Origin: Bacillota bacterium
Lineage (GTDB): Bacteria > Bacillota > UBA4882 > UBA8346
DNA length: 64,000 bases
Direction: 5' to 3'
Assembly: GCA_023402395.1 (NCBI GenBank)
Contig: JAEYGI010000043.1
Span: 1 to 64,000, forward strand
Part shown: piece by piece, positions 54,337 through 63,193 of the stretch
Layout of the letters: every line of letters begins with the position of its first letter
Numbering within the stretch: the first letter of the stretch is position 1
Notes under the pieces: model-generated
Seen by the model: the letters and a program-made list of their open reading frames with translations, nothing else
What the model was told of the DNA's origin: nothing
Databases searched by the model: none
Program-made: the position numbers and the translations under genes

Positions 54337-57300
54337 ATGAATGATCTGGCGAGTCGAATCGCTAAACTCACGCCGGAGCAGCGTGAGCTGTTTGAAAAAA
54401 GGTTAAAGAAGGAGCACCTCCCCGCCCCGGCCGAATTGACGTCCCAATGGGCGACTGCGTACAATGCCATTCCGGTGGCTCCGTCCCGTGAATATTATCC
54501 ATTATCGGCGGCGCAAAAACGGTTATATATTTTAAACCAATTGGAAGGAGAGAACACCGCCTATCATATCTCCGGCGCGTTCCGGCTAGACGGGGTATTG
54601 GATTACCGGCGCGTGGAGAAGGTGTTCGAGCAATTGATTCAGCGGCATGAAGGATTCCGAACCTCTTTTGCCGCAATCAATGGCGAACCGGTTCAACGGA
54701 TACATCCGGGGGCGGCGTTGGCTATTGAACGAAAGGAAGTAGGGGAAGACATCTTAGCGGAAGCGGTTCGGAATTTCATTCGCCCATTTGATCTGGGGAG
54801 AGCTCCCTTGCTCCGGGTTGGGCTGTTTCACATCGATTCCGGATATCATGTTCTGGTTTATGACTTGCATCATATCATTGCTGACGGAACTTCTATGACC
54901 ATCCTGACCGAAGAGTTTATGAATCTCTACGCCGGAAAGCAGCTTCCTCCGCCATCGATCCAGTATAAAGATTTTGCTGTATGGCAAAATGATCGGTTCC
55001 AATCGGAGCGCCTCAAAGGCCAGGCGGAGTACTGGCTGAAGGCTTTTTCCGGAGAACTTTCTCGGCTGCAACTTCCGACTGACTATTCCCGAGTTGGGCT
55101 GGAAAGCATCGAAGGCGCTTCCCGGCAATTGGAATTAGATAGCCAGCTCAGCCTGGAGTTGAAACATCTGGCCGCCGATCACGGGGCAACCTTGTTCATG
55201 ACATTGTTGGCGGCAGTCAACGTCCTTTTCGCCCGCTGTACCGGACAGGACGACATCATCATCGGGACACCGGTGGCTGGTCGCCGCCATGTCGAATTGG
55301 AACGGGTTATCGGAATTTTTCTGAATACCATTGTCTTACGGAACCAACCTCGATCGGACCGGAGTTTCGGTGACTTTTTGAGCGAAGTAACCGAAAACGC
55401 CCTGCAGGCGTTTCAAAATCAGGATTATCAGTTTGAGATGCTTTTGGAGAAGCTGGATGTCCCTCGGGATCGAAATCGGCCCCCCTTGTTCGATGTTATG
55501 TTTAATATGCTGAACATGGGGATCACCGATAAAACTTTCGATGAAAGTGAATTGCGGGCGACCCCGCTTGGAATGGAGCTCCAGCGCACCAAATTTGACC
55601 TCGAATTTTACATTTACGAAATTGAGCAACAAATCAAGATCCGCTGCGTCTACCGTACCGCGCTTTTTAAGTCGGATACCATTGAATATCTGTTAGACGA
55701 ATATTTGCGCCTGCTGCAATTGGTGGCAGTCAATCCGGATTTACCGCTTCATTCGTATGATGTTTTCTCCCCTCACCGAGTCCATTTTCCTTTCCGGACG
55801 CTTCGGCCAGCCAACCCCCATCAAGTATTCAAAAAAGAAGCGATCGAACAATCCATTGTCAGCCGGTTTGAAGAATGCGTCGAACGATATCCGGAGCGTT
55901 TGGCCGTAAAAACCCGGGCCAATTCAGCGACGTATTCGCAGCTAAACCGGAAGGCCAACCGTTTGACACATCAGGTGACGGAACATTCCACTCCGACGGT
56001 GGCCCTGTTATTCGAACATGACCTGGATATGGTTACGGGCATCTTGGGCGCCTTAAAAGCAGGTAAGGTCTATGTGCCCATGGATCCATCCTATCCGGTG
56101 GAACGGTTGGCCTATATGCTACGGGATACGAAAACCAGCCTGATCCTTACCAACGAGCACAATCTGACAGTTGCGGATCAACTCCGCCGAATTACTGGGG
56201 TCGATATTATCGATCTGAGTCAAACTGACGAAACGCGTTCCGGAGAGAATCTCAATTTATCGATCGAACCGTCGCAACCGGCTTACATCTTATATACTTC
56301 CGGCTCTACCGGACAGCCCAAGGGAGTATTCCAAAACCATCGGAATGTCTTGCATTTTATCCGTAATTACACCAACAACCTACACATCAACTTTGACGAT
56401 CGACTTACGCTTTTTTCAACGTATTGTTTTGACGCCGCCATAATGGATATTTATGGAGCGCTGCTTAATGGGGCGACACTGTATCCATTCAATATCAAGG
56501 GCGGGGGTGGACCCGACGAGTTAAGCTGCTGGCTGCGGGAGGAAGGGATTACTATCTTTCATTCCACCCCGACTGTATACCGCTACCTCGTGGACAACCT
56601 CCGGGATGGCGATCGGTTCCCCGCGATCCGCCTAGTGGTCATGGGGGGAGAAGCAGTTTTCAAGAAAGACGTGGACGCCTACAAGAGGTATTTCGACGAT
56701 CACTGTCTCTTCGTCAACGGGTTGGGCCCGACGGAATCAACTGTGACTCTCCAGAATTTTATTGGAAAGAACTCCGAGATCACGGGCAATGCGGTACCGG
56801 TGGGCTATCCGGTGGAAGACACCACGGTATATATCCTCGACGGAGCGGGTGAGGAAACCGGAATTTATCGAATTGGAGAAATTGTTTATCGCAGCGAATA
56901 TTTGGCGTTGGGGTATTGGAACCTTCCGGATCGGACCCGGGAAGTGTTCGGACCGGATCCGCTAACCGGGGAGGGACGGGTCTACCGTAGCGGCGACCTA
57001 GGCCGGAGGCTTCCTGACGGAAGCATCGAGTTTTTCGGCAGGAAAGACTTTCAAGTCAAAATTATGGGGTACCGGATCGAGCTGGCCGAGGTTGAGGCCA
57101 AGCTGTCGGAGATTGAGTCGGTTAGGGAAGTGGTCGTCGTCGCCGACGAGGATGAGCGGGGCAATCACTATCTTTGCGCCTACTTGACTTCGAATCAAGT
57201 GCTTGATCCGGCAGAGTTGCGGAAAGAGCTCCAAAAAAGCTTGCCGTTCCAAATGATCCCCGCCCATTTCATCCAGATCGCGCGGATGCCGCTGACTCCA

Positions 57301-58695
57301 AACGGCAAACTTAACCGGAAAGAGCTTCCGCGACCAGAGGAACAACTGGTGCTTACCAGTGGCAATATAGCTCCAGCCAGTGTTCTGGAGCGGGCGATTG
57401 CCCGGGTTTGGGCGGAAGTGTTGCGGATTCCCTTCGAAAAGGTGGGAATCGACGCCAATTTCTTCAGCCTCGGCGGCAATTCGCTGTCAATGATCCGGGT
57501 GGAGGCGGAACTGTGGAAACGCGAGATTCATATTAATTATTCCGATCTTTATCAACACCCGACGATCCGGTCGTTGATTTCGCTCATCGAGGGCGGCGTG
57601 AATGAAGCAAAGAGCAGAGCGGAAAAAACGATCACCGGCCCGCCGGAAAGTGATAACCGGGCGTCCCAACCCCTTCCCGGTCGGAACGCCGTGGTGTTGC
57701 CGGACATTGAGCCGTTTAACGACTTCCGCTATAAAAGTTGCTTTTACAGTTCGCTTTTCCCCATATTGCCCCATTTCGGAGTCGATATCGCCGGAGTCTT
57801 GGCCAATGATTTGATTGTATACACTTCCAATCCGGATGCGGCGGAGATCAGACTGGGGATCGATTTCGTTCCGGTTAAACCGGTTCAGGCCATGTTGGAT
57901 GAGATTGGAATCGGTTTCCGCGCCAAACTGCGCAGCGATCATATAATCGGCGATATCAGCGGAGCCTTGTCCGCCGGGCATCCGGTGATTATATGGATCG
58001 ATTGTTTCTTCGAATCGCTTCGGATCGATACGCATCAGCAAATACACTGGCCCCATACCTTGCTTATTTACGGTTTTGATCCGGAAACGCGCCAGTTCCG
58101 GGTCATCGAACACCGGCACCGCGACAGTCTTTCCTATGAAAAACAAGTCATTGATTACCAGGATCTATGCGATGCCTATCGGGGTTACATGGATCATTTC
58201 CAACCGGAATCCGCATTTTTGACATTTTACGAGTTTTTCCGGACCGGAGCCGGGCCGGCTTCCGGATTGCTGGCATCCGATCTCCTGGTGGCCAATCTGC
58301 GGGATAACCGTGCCGTGTTGCTCAATGGGTTGAATTCCTTGGAAAAATTCAAACGGGAATTTACCCAAGCGCTGGCATCTAGCGACTTCCGACCGGAGCT
58401 GGAACGGTTGATTCCCGTATTGAACAATATCAGTAATGCGAAGCTGATCGAGAAATATCGGTTGGAAAGGCTCTTTGCCGGCCTAGAGTCTGTTTTGGGA
58501 TTGATTGAAGGGATCATTGCCGATTGGGGACAGATTCGGCTTAAAATCGCCCGGGCTTTTTATATGGGCGGCGCTAATCCGGAACACCTGAAACCCGTTC
58601 TTCCGTTAATCGATAAGATTCGGAAGGCTGAAAGCGACCTGTTGGCGGAGGTTCTTGATTCGCAACCGAAACCGAACATGGGGAGTGGTGCTTGA
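54337..58695 (+). CDS. Terminal NRPS: C-A-T plus BtrH-like papain-fold domain
   Basis: A 1452-residue synthetase. A short helical start (LASRIAKLTPEQRELFEKRL) looks like a docking element. The C domain follows (LHHIIADGTS, ~177), then an atypical A domain (FDAAIMDIYGALLNG, YTSGSTGQPKG ~653, NGLGPTES, KIMGYRIELAEVE), then a T domain (LGGNSLSM, ~1044). Its last ~320 residues are not a thioesterase. YKSCFYSSLFPI with C1135, WPHTLLIYGFD with H1240 and D1248, and an IIWIDCF strand resemble the BtrH N-terminal family, in which a Cys/His acyltransferase moves an acyl group from an ACP to an amine in butirosin synthesis. It may release or transfer the chain here. ATG 54337 is chosen because AAAGGAG is 7 bases upstream; ATG 54331 is too close. 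Substrate unknown. Confidence 0.85.
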   Translation: MNDLASRIAKLTPEQRELFEKRLKKEHLPAPAELTSQWATAYNAIPVAPSREYYPLSAAQKRLYILNQLEGENTAYHISGAFRLDGVLDYRRVEKVFEQLIQRHEGFRTSFAAINGEPVQRIHPGAALAIERKEVGEDILAEAVRNFIRPFDLGRAPLLRVGLFHIDSGYHVLVYDLHHIIADGTSMTILTEEFMNLYAGKQLPPPSIQYKDFAVWQNDRFQSERLKGQAEYWLKAFSGELSRLQLPTDYSRVGLESIEGASRQLELDSQLSLELKHLAADHGATLFMTLLAAVNVLFARCTGQDDIIIGTPVAGRRHVELERVIGIFLNTIVLRNQPRSDRSFGDFLSEVTENALQAFQNQDYQFEMLLEKLDVPRDRNRPPLFDVMFNMLNMGITDKTFDESELRATPLGMELQRTKFDLEFYIYEIEQQIKIRCVYRTALFKSDTIEYLLDEYLRLLQLVAVNPDLPLHSYDVFSPHRVHFPFRTLRPANPHQVFKKEAIEQSIVSRFEECVERYPERLAVKTRANSATYSQLNRKANRLTHQVTEHSTPTVALLFEHDLDMVTGILGALKAGKVYVPMDPSYPVERLAYMLRDTKTSLILTNEHNLTVADQLRRITGVDIIDLSQTDETRSGENLNLSIEPSQPAYILYTSGSTGQPKGVFQNHRNVLHFIRNYTNNLHINFDDRLTLFSTYCFDAAIMDIYGALLNGATLYPFNIKGGGGPDELSCWLREEGITIFHSTPTVYRYLVDNLRDGDRFPAIRLVVMGGEAVFKKDVDAYKRYFDDHCLFVNGLGPTESTVTLQNFIGKNSEITGNAVPVGYPVEDTTVYILDGAGEETGIYRIGEIVYRSEYLALGYWNLPDRTREVFGPDPLTGEGRVYRSGDLGRRLPDGSIEFFGRKDFQVKIMGYRIELAEVEAKLSEIESVREVVVVADEDERGNHYLCAYLTSNQVLDPAELRKELQKSLPFQMIPAHFIQIARMPLTPNGKLNRKELPRPEEQLVLTSGNIAPASVLERAIARVWAEVLRIPFEKVGIDANFFSLGGNSLSMIRVEAELWKREIHINYSDLYQHPTIRSLISLIEGGVNEAKSRAEKTITGPPESDNRASQPLPGRNAVVLPDIEPFNDFRYKSCFYSSLFPILPHFGVDIAGVLANDLIVYTSNPDAAEIRLGIDFVPVKPVQAMLDEIGIGFRAKLRSDHIIGDISGALSAGHPVIIWIDCFFESLRIDTHQQIHWPHTLLIYGFDPETRQFRVIEHRHRDSLSYEKQVIDYQDLCDAYRGYMDHFQPESAFLTFYEFFRTGAGPASGLLASDLLVANLRDNRAVLLNGLNSLEKFKREFTQALASSDFRPELERLIPVLNNISNAKLIEKYRLERLFAGLESVLGLIEGIIADWGQIRLKIARAFYMGGANPEHLKPVLPLIDKIRKAESDLLAEVLDSQPKPNMGSGA

Positions 58696-58937
58696 TGAAT
58701 CCGGAAAGCGTTTTAAATGAATTGGTTCAAGTCATCCGGGAGAACGTGGGTTATGAACCGGCCCCGGATGAGCCATTAAGTAATTACCTTAATTCGGTGA
58801 CTTTTATTAAAGTGATGGTTGCCGCGGAAAAAGCGTTCGCGGTCCGGTTTGAGGATGAAGAGCTGGATAATAAGCAATTTCCAAATTTAGCTCAATTGAG
58901 CCGATTTATTTTCAATAAAATCCGTCCGGCGGACTAA
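58695..58937 (+). CDS. Free-standing acyl carrier protein
   Basis: An 80-residue helical carrier. S34 in NYLNSVTFIKVMV occupies the phosphopantetheine site, with LNS instead of the common LDS. The helix after it and the acidic surface fit an ACP. Its ATG overlaps the stop of the BtrH-bearing NRPS (TGATG), so the two are translationally coupled. In butirosin synthesis BtrH works with the free ACP BtrI, so this ACP may be donor or acceptor for the preceding BtrH-like domain. That link is inference. Confidence 0.82.
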   Translation: MNPESVLNELVQVIRENVGYEPAPDEPLSNYLNSVTFIKVMVAAEKAFAVRFEDEELDNKQFPNLAQLSRFIFNKIRPAD

Positions 58938-58992
58938 AAACAAGACGCGCATCCGTCATGGAGCGTTTTAAAACCGAAGGAGGTTAAATTTA

Positions 58993-60336
58993 ATGTCCAA
59001 CGCGGAAATCGGATATGTCATTCTGGCGCTCAATGTTCTGCTCCTTGGAGCGCACCTGCTCGGATATTTATTCGAAAAGTTGCGCCAACCCCGGTTAATC
59101 GGGGAAATTTTAGCAGGCATCCTGCTTGGCCCGTTCGTACTGGGGGATGTCTTGCCATCTTTATATCAAATGATTTTTGGGGACGCCCAGGGAGGTATCA
59201 ATAAAACCGAGATTATTTTAAATTTTGTCTATTGGGCTGGGTTACTGCTTTTGATGTTTATCTCGGGGTGTGAGACCCGCCGTCTCTTTTCCGGGGAAAA
59301 TCGCGCAGCCACGGCCTGGATCGTGGGAGTCGGGACTCCGCTGCCATTTTTCATAGTGTTGGGCCTGGGATTGGCATCGTTGATTCCCTTGGACGTCATC
59401 ACGGGAACCGCCGGGGATCGTACCGCGGCATTACTGGTGCTGGCCATCGCGGTGGCTGTCACTTCAATCCCGGTGATCTCGCGAATCTTTTATGAACTGG
59501 GAATTCTCCATACGCGCTTCGCGAGCCTGATCTTAGGCTCATCGGTTCTCGAGGACATTATTTTATGGGGTGTTTTGGCGGTTGCCACCGCGCTGGTGGG
59601 CTCCGGGGCAAAATCCCAACAGTATCTGGTGGGCAGCATCACGACCCATGTGGCAGCCACGGTCGTTTTTATGGGAATCGGCCTGTTTATCCTGCCGAGA
59701 TTGCTGAAGCGGGTCCATGATTCCCGGTGGAATCTATTGCGAAAAGCTTCGCCCACGGCTTATGGGTTGTTTATTTTGTTTGCTTAAGTTGCGATGGCTG
59801 CTTATATCGAAGTTAATTTGGTGTTTGCGGCTTTTTTAGCCGGATTCGGCCTGATGGGCGGGATGAGCGACTCCGAACGCGAACAGTACTCCAATTCGAT
59901 CAGCGTCATTTCCAACTTTTCGTCCGCTTTTTTTATCCCGATTTACTTTTTGCTGGTCGGCTACAAGCTGGTATGGGGCAGAAGCTTTTCACCCGAAATG
60001 GTGGTGGTATTTTTGCTCGGCTCGTCGATCCTCTGTTTATTGGCGGTGGGCATGGCGGCCAAATTGGCCGGATTTCGGGGGCTGGATATCCTGAATATCT
60101 CCTTCGTTTGCAATGCCCGGGGCGGGCCGGGCATTGTTTTGGCGAGCGTCGCCTATGATGCCGGAATCATTAACGCCGCCTTTTATACCACTCTGGTGCT
60201 GACGGCGATATTCACCTCGCAAGCGGCCGGGATTTGGCTGCGCTGGGTCTTGCGCCATCAATGGCCGTTGCTGTCGGGAACGGAACAGGAGGAGATGGAG
60301 TCGCTCATTCCCGTGAAAGAGGCGAAATCCGCTTAG
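58993..60336 (+). pseudogene. Cation:proton antiporter (CPA2/KefB-like) interrupted by in-frame TAA
   Basis: The frame encodes about 447 residues of a Na+/H+ or K+/H+ exchanger if one stop is ignored. Residues 1-264 hold the first helices (LFEKLRQPRLIGEILAGILL, then LVLAIAVAVTSIPVISRIFY). TAA at 59785-59787 follows ILFA. The same frame continues VAMAAYIEVNLVFAAFLAGF (the family usually has VAMAAY there), through NARGGPGIVLASVAYDAG, to KEAKSA. An ATG at 59794 could restart, but it has no ribosome site. A point nonsense mutation, or a sequencing error, explains this. AAGGAGG precedes the first ATG. Downstream of the biosynthetic genes, it could have served in ion balance or self-protection. Confidence 0.8.
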
Positions 60337-60341
60337 AAAAT

Positions 60342-60591
60342 TTTCCGGTCCGTCTGATCCGTTTTGAAATGTTATTAAATGATTACGGAAATTTTGTTTC
60401 CGCTTTTTATCCGTTAATGGGCGCTTCCGGAATTTGGTTTTCCGGACGCATCAATACGGTTGAACGGTTTGGAAAGAAAATTTCCGTATTATTTTTCATT
60501 CCGGTGCTGCTGATTTTATTGCCGCGAAAACATTCCGATCATTTTTCCGAGTTGTTTTGGGCCGTGAAATACTTGGGAAATTGTTTTTCCG
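60342..60591. repeat. Intergenic cluster of TTTCCG/CGGAAA words
   Basis: Seven TTTCCG or CGGAAA hexamers lie in 250 bases between the antiporter remnant and the convergent glycosyltransferase. This is the same word class as at 43801-43995. No gene and no clear terminator are seen in the gap 60337-60652. Confidence 0.65.
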
Positions 60592-60652
60592 GACATCGCC
60601 ACGGCAAAAACGAGTCGGGAACGGAGGGGATCCAAGCGCCACAGTAAATGGA

Positions 60653-61789
60653 TCAGGCTTCTGAGAGCACCGGATGATGCTCAGCCACCTTCCGATACAC
60701 CGACAGGATCCGGGCCGCAATGGAACTCCATTGATACTGCCGGCACTGCCGGAATCCTTTCTCGATCATGGTTTGCCGGAGGTCGCCGTTCTTCAATGTC
60801 TTCAAAATGGTCTCGGCTAATTGCAGCGTGTCCCGGGGATTGACGGTAAGCGCCGCTTCGCCGACCACTTCCGGCAGGGATGACACATTGGAGGTGATCA
60901 CCGGTGTACCGCAGGCCATGGCTTCGATCGGCGGCAGCCCGAACCCCTCGTACAGGGAAGGATAAACGAACAGATCGGCGCCGTTATAGAAGGAGGGCAA
61001 TTCTTCGGTGCCGACAAAGCCGGGAAAGCGAACCTCATCCTTTAGATCGAGCGCCTCAACCAACAATTTCAACTGGGTAAGATGTCTGCCTTCACCCCCC
61101 AGGATCACTAGTTGTTGGCCGTCAGGAAGATCCCGGTAAATCTTCGCGAAGGCGTAAATCAATTCCGGAACGTTTTTGCGTGGGTTCAAGCCCCCGACAT
61201 AAAGGATGAAGGGCCGATTCAATCCGTATTGATGAAGCGTCGGGGCCACGGAGGAGCTGGGCAGCGGCCGGTACGCCGCGGATGGCCCCGATGGAATCAC
61301 CGCTATCTTAGCAGGGTCAACCTGGAAGATTTCAATTAAATCCTGTTTCGAAGCTTCGGAAACGGTGATGATGTGGTCCGCGCGCTCCACGATGTACGGC
61401 ATTTCAGTAATAAACCGGCGCAAAAAAGTCGGCCGAACCATTTCCGGATAAAAATACGGGATTAAATCGTGGATGGTGACAATGATCTTATAGGAGCCGG
61501 GGCGGGGAGTCCGGAAGCCGTTCTGTGTCAAATGGAACAGATCGGCCCGTTCCTGGGTGAGCCACAACGGGATCTCGGCATCCTCCCGGCGATCGTCTCT
61601 CGGTAACGAATAATAGGTATAGGGGCGGAGAAACGGAAGCAATGGCCCGGGTTCTTCGTCCGGCCATAAAAAAATGTAATCATTGACGGTGTCAATCTCA
61701 TTGAGCTTCTCGATCAGGCTGTAGGTATAATTGCCGATTCCAGTCCCGTAAGACCAGCGGATTGGCCGGGCTTCGATCGCAATCTTCAT
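60653..61789 (-). CDS. Family 4 glycosyltransferase (GT-B fold)
   Basis: A 378-residue retaining glycosyltransferase using a nucleotide sugar. The N-terminal domain begins MKIAIEARPIRWSYGTGIGN with the acceptor-side glycine loop and has TIHDLIPYFYPE. The C-terminal donor domain has ILYVGGLNPRKNVPELIYAF, FPGFVGTEELPSFYNGADLF, and the E-x7-E motif in YPSLYEGFGLPPIEAMACGT. AAAGGAG precedes the ATG. It follows the sugar kinase gene on the same strand with a 62-base gap, likely one operon. Near a CotS-like gene, the pair may build a spore-surface or cell-surface glycan; that link is inference. Confidence 0.9.
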   Translation of the reverse strand: MKIAIEARPIRWSYGTGIGNYTYSLIEKLNEIDTVNDYIFLWPDEEPGPLLPFLRPYTYYSLPRDDRREDAEIPLWLTQERADLFHLTQNGFRTPRPGSYKIIVTIHDLIPYFYPEMVRPTFLRRFITEMPYIVERADHIITVSEASKQDLIEIFQVDPAKIAVIPSGPSAAYRPLPSSSVAPTLHQYGLNRPFILYVGGLNPRKNVPELIYAFAKIYRDLPDGQQLVILGGEGRHLTQLKLLVEALDLKDEVRFPGFVGTEELPSFYNGADLFVYPSLYEGFGLPPIEAMACGTPVITSNVSSLPEVVGEAALTVNPRDTLQLAETILKTLKNGDLRQTMIEKGFRQCRQYQWSSIAARILSVYRKVAEHHPVLSEA

Positions 61790-61851
61790 TTAATCGGCTC
61801 CTTTTGATGACATAATAGAAACGGATTGGTATTTCGGGCTTGCGTAATTTG

Positions 61852-62865
61852 TCATTGAACCTTCCAGGTGGTCAGTCCTTGATTTTCAAAACTGAACGGC
61901 GTGATCTGCACCCCGACTTTCTCCAGTTCCTGGGCGATGACATGTTTTTTGTTGAAGGGGCAAAACAATAAAAGATAGCCGCCGCCGCCGGCCCCCAGAA
62001 TCTTCCCGCCCAGCGCTCCTTTTTTTCTGGCGATATGGTACAGGGAATCAATTTTTTCATTGGTGATTGCTCCGGCCAATTGTTTTTTTTGCATCCAGCC
62101 TTGATGCAGCAGATCCCCGAATTGATTGAGCCTGCCCTTGAGCAAGGCGTTTTTCATGGCAATGGTGATCTCTTTTAACTGGTCGAGGGCTTGAAGCGAA
62201 CTTTCTTTTTTTCGTAAGTACCCATCCACTTGTGAAGCGATGATATTGGCCGAGAGACGGGTTTTTCCGGTGTAACAGAGCAGCAAATGATATTCCAATT
62301 CATTAATGATAATCGAAGAGATCCGTAACGGATTGACGATCGTTCCGTCATGATAAAACTCAATGAAATTGAAACCGCCGAAGGTAGCGGCATATTGGTC
62401 CTGTTTTCCGCCGCGCACCCCGAGATCGATTCGTTCGATTTCGTACGCCAGTTCCGCCAGGTCATAGTTGCTCCATGGGAGGTTCAGCCATTGGCGGAAT
62501 AGGCCGAGCAAGGTCACGACCATGGTTGAGGAAGACCCCAAACCGCTACCCGGCGGCGCGTCGCTGTGGAGAAACAGCGAAAAGCCTTGCTTCCAGCCCT
62601 CAAACTTTCGCAGCACCGCTTTAATTAGGTCCAATTGACCGTTAAAGTCGAGTTTTTGCGAGGCCAGAAACTTGGCGAACATCTCGACATCCAGTGATTC
62701 GATCTGGATCTCCTGATCGGTGCGGGGCATCAGCGTTCCAAAACTGTAGCGATTGACCGTGGTACTAAGAACGACCCCTCCTTTCTCCGAAAGATACGGT
62801 TCAATATCGGTTCCTCCGCCGGCGAAACTGATTCGGAGAGGAGCCCGGCTGCGAATCTCGATCAT
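61852..62865 (-). CDS. GHMP-family sugar kinase, HddA-like
   Basis: A 337-residue kinase resembling D-glycero-alpha-D-manno-heptose 7-phosphate kinase, an early step to GDP-heptose. Motif 1 is RSRAPLRISFAGGGTDIEPY, and the ATP-binding motif 2 is DAPPGSGLGSSSTMVV. Downstream are GGKQDQYAATFGGFNF and motif 3 ILGAGGGGYLLLFC. ATG at 62865 is chosen because GAGGAGGA lies about 3-5 bases upstream and the family starts here; the open frame runs 25 codons further without a site. It precedes the GT4 gene in the same direction. Related GHMP kinases act on other sugars, so heptose is a family-based guess. Confidence 0.88.
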   Translation of the reverse strand: MIEIRSRAPLRISFAGGGTDIEPYLSEKGGVVLSTTVNRYSFGTLMPRTDQEIQIESLDVEMFAKFLASQKLDFNGQLDLIKAVLRKFEGWKQGFSLFLHSDAPPGSGLGSSSTMVVTLLGLFRQWLNLPWSNYDLAELAYEIERIDLGVRGGKQDQYAATFGGFNFIEFYHDGTIVNPLRISSIIINELEYHLLLCYTGKTRLSANIIASQVDGYLRKKESSLQALDQLKEITIAMKNALLKGRLNQFGDLLHQGWMQKKQLAGAITNEKIDSLYHIARKKGALGGKILGAGGGGYLLLFCPFNKKHVIAQELEKVGVQITPFSFENQGLTTWKVQ

Positions 62866-63193
62866 CGTTCCTCCTCGATGAGGCATTCGGGTTTCAGCTA
62901 GTTCGCAATGATTTTTTTGATCGCCGCAGTATGGCGCCATCAGATCCGCGCGGCATCAGGCCAGACTCCGTTTTCTTCTCAAAAATAATGACTTGAGCAT
63001 AGGATATTTTATGAGTTGGTTTCACGGATGGTTCTATCGAAGCGTTAGGATGAACCCAGTCGAAGCCCCGGGTTGTGTCAAAAAGTTAAATATCTTTGGC
63101 ACAGCGCGATTGACCGCGTCAGCCAAGATGGCAGGCACGACTTACACACCATAGGAATATAGTATATTCAAAAGTCCCAGGAGGTGCGTTCCA
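62866..63193. other. Divergent intergenic region
   Basis: There is no gene. It separates the kinase gene (minus) from the CotS-like gene (plus). CATAGGAATATAGTATA (about 63148-63164), some 30-45 bases before the GTG start, loosely resembles -10 boxes of late sporulation sigma factors, but no -35 is convincing. Confidence 0.35.

Noticed and set aside
58993..60336. Stop-codon reassignment or programmed readthrough at TAA
   Set aside because: Many genes here end in TAA (flaG, fliS, csp), and no readthrough structure is seen. Mutation or read error is simpler.
60701..62900. Glycosyltransferase and sugar kinase as tailoring enzymes of the NRPS/PKS product
   Set aside because: They are on the opposite strand, beyond a broken antiporter and next to a spore-coat gene. 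Nothing in the sequence ties them to the assembly line, so I treat them as a separate operon.
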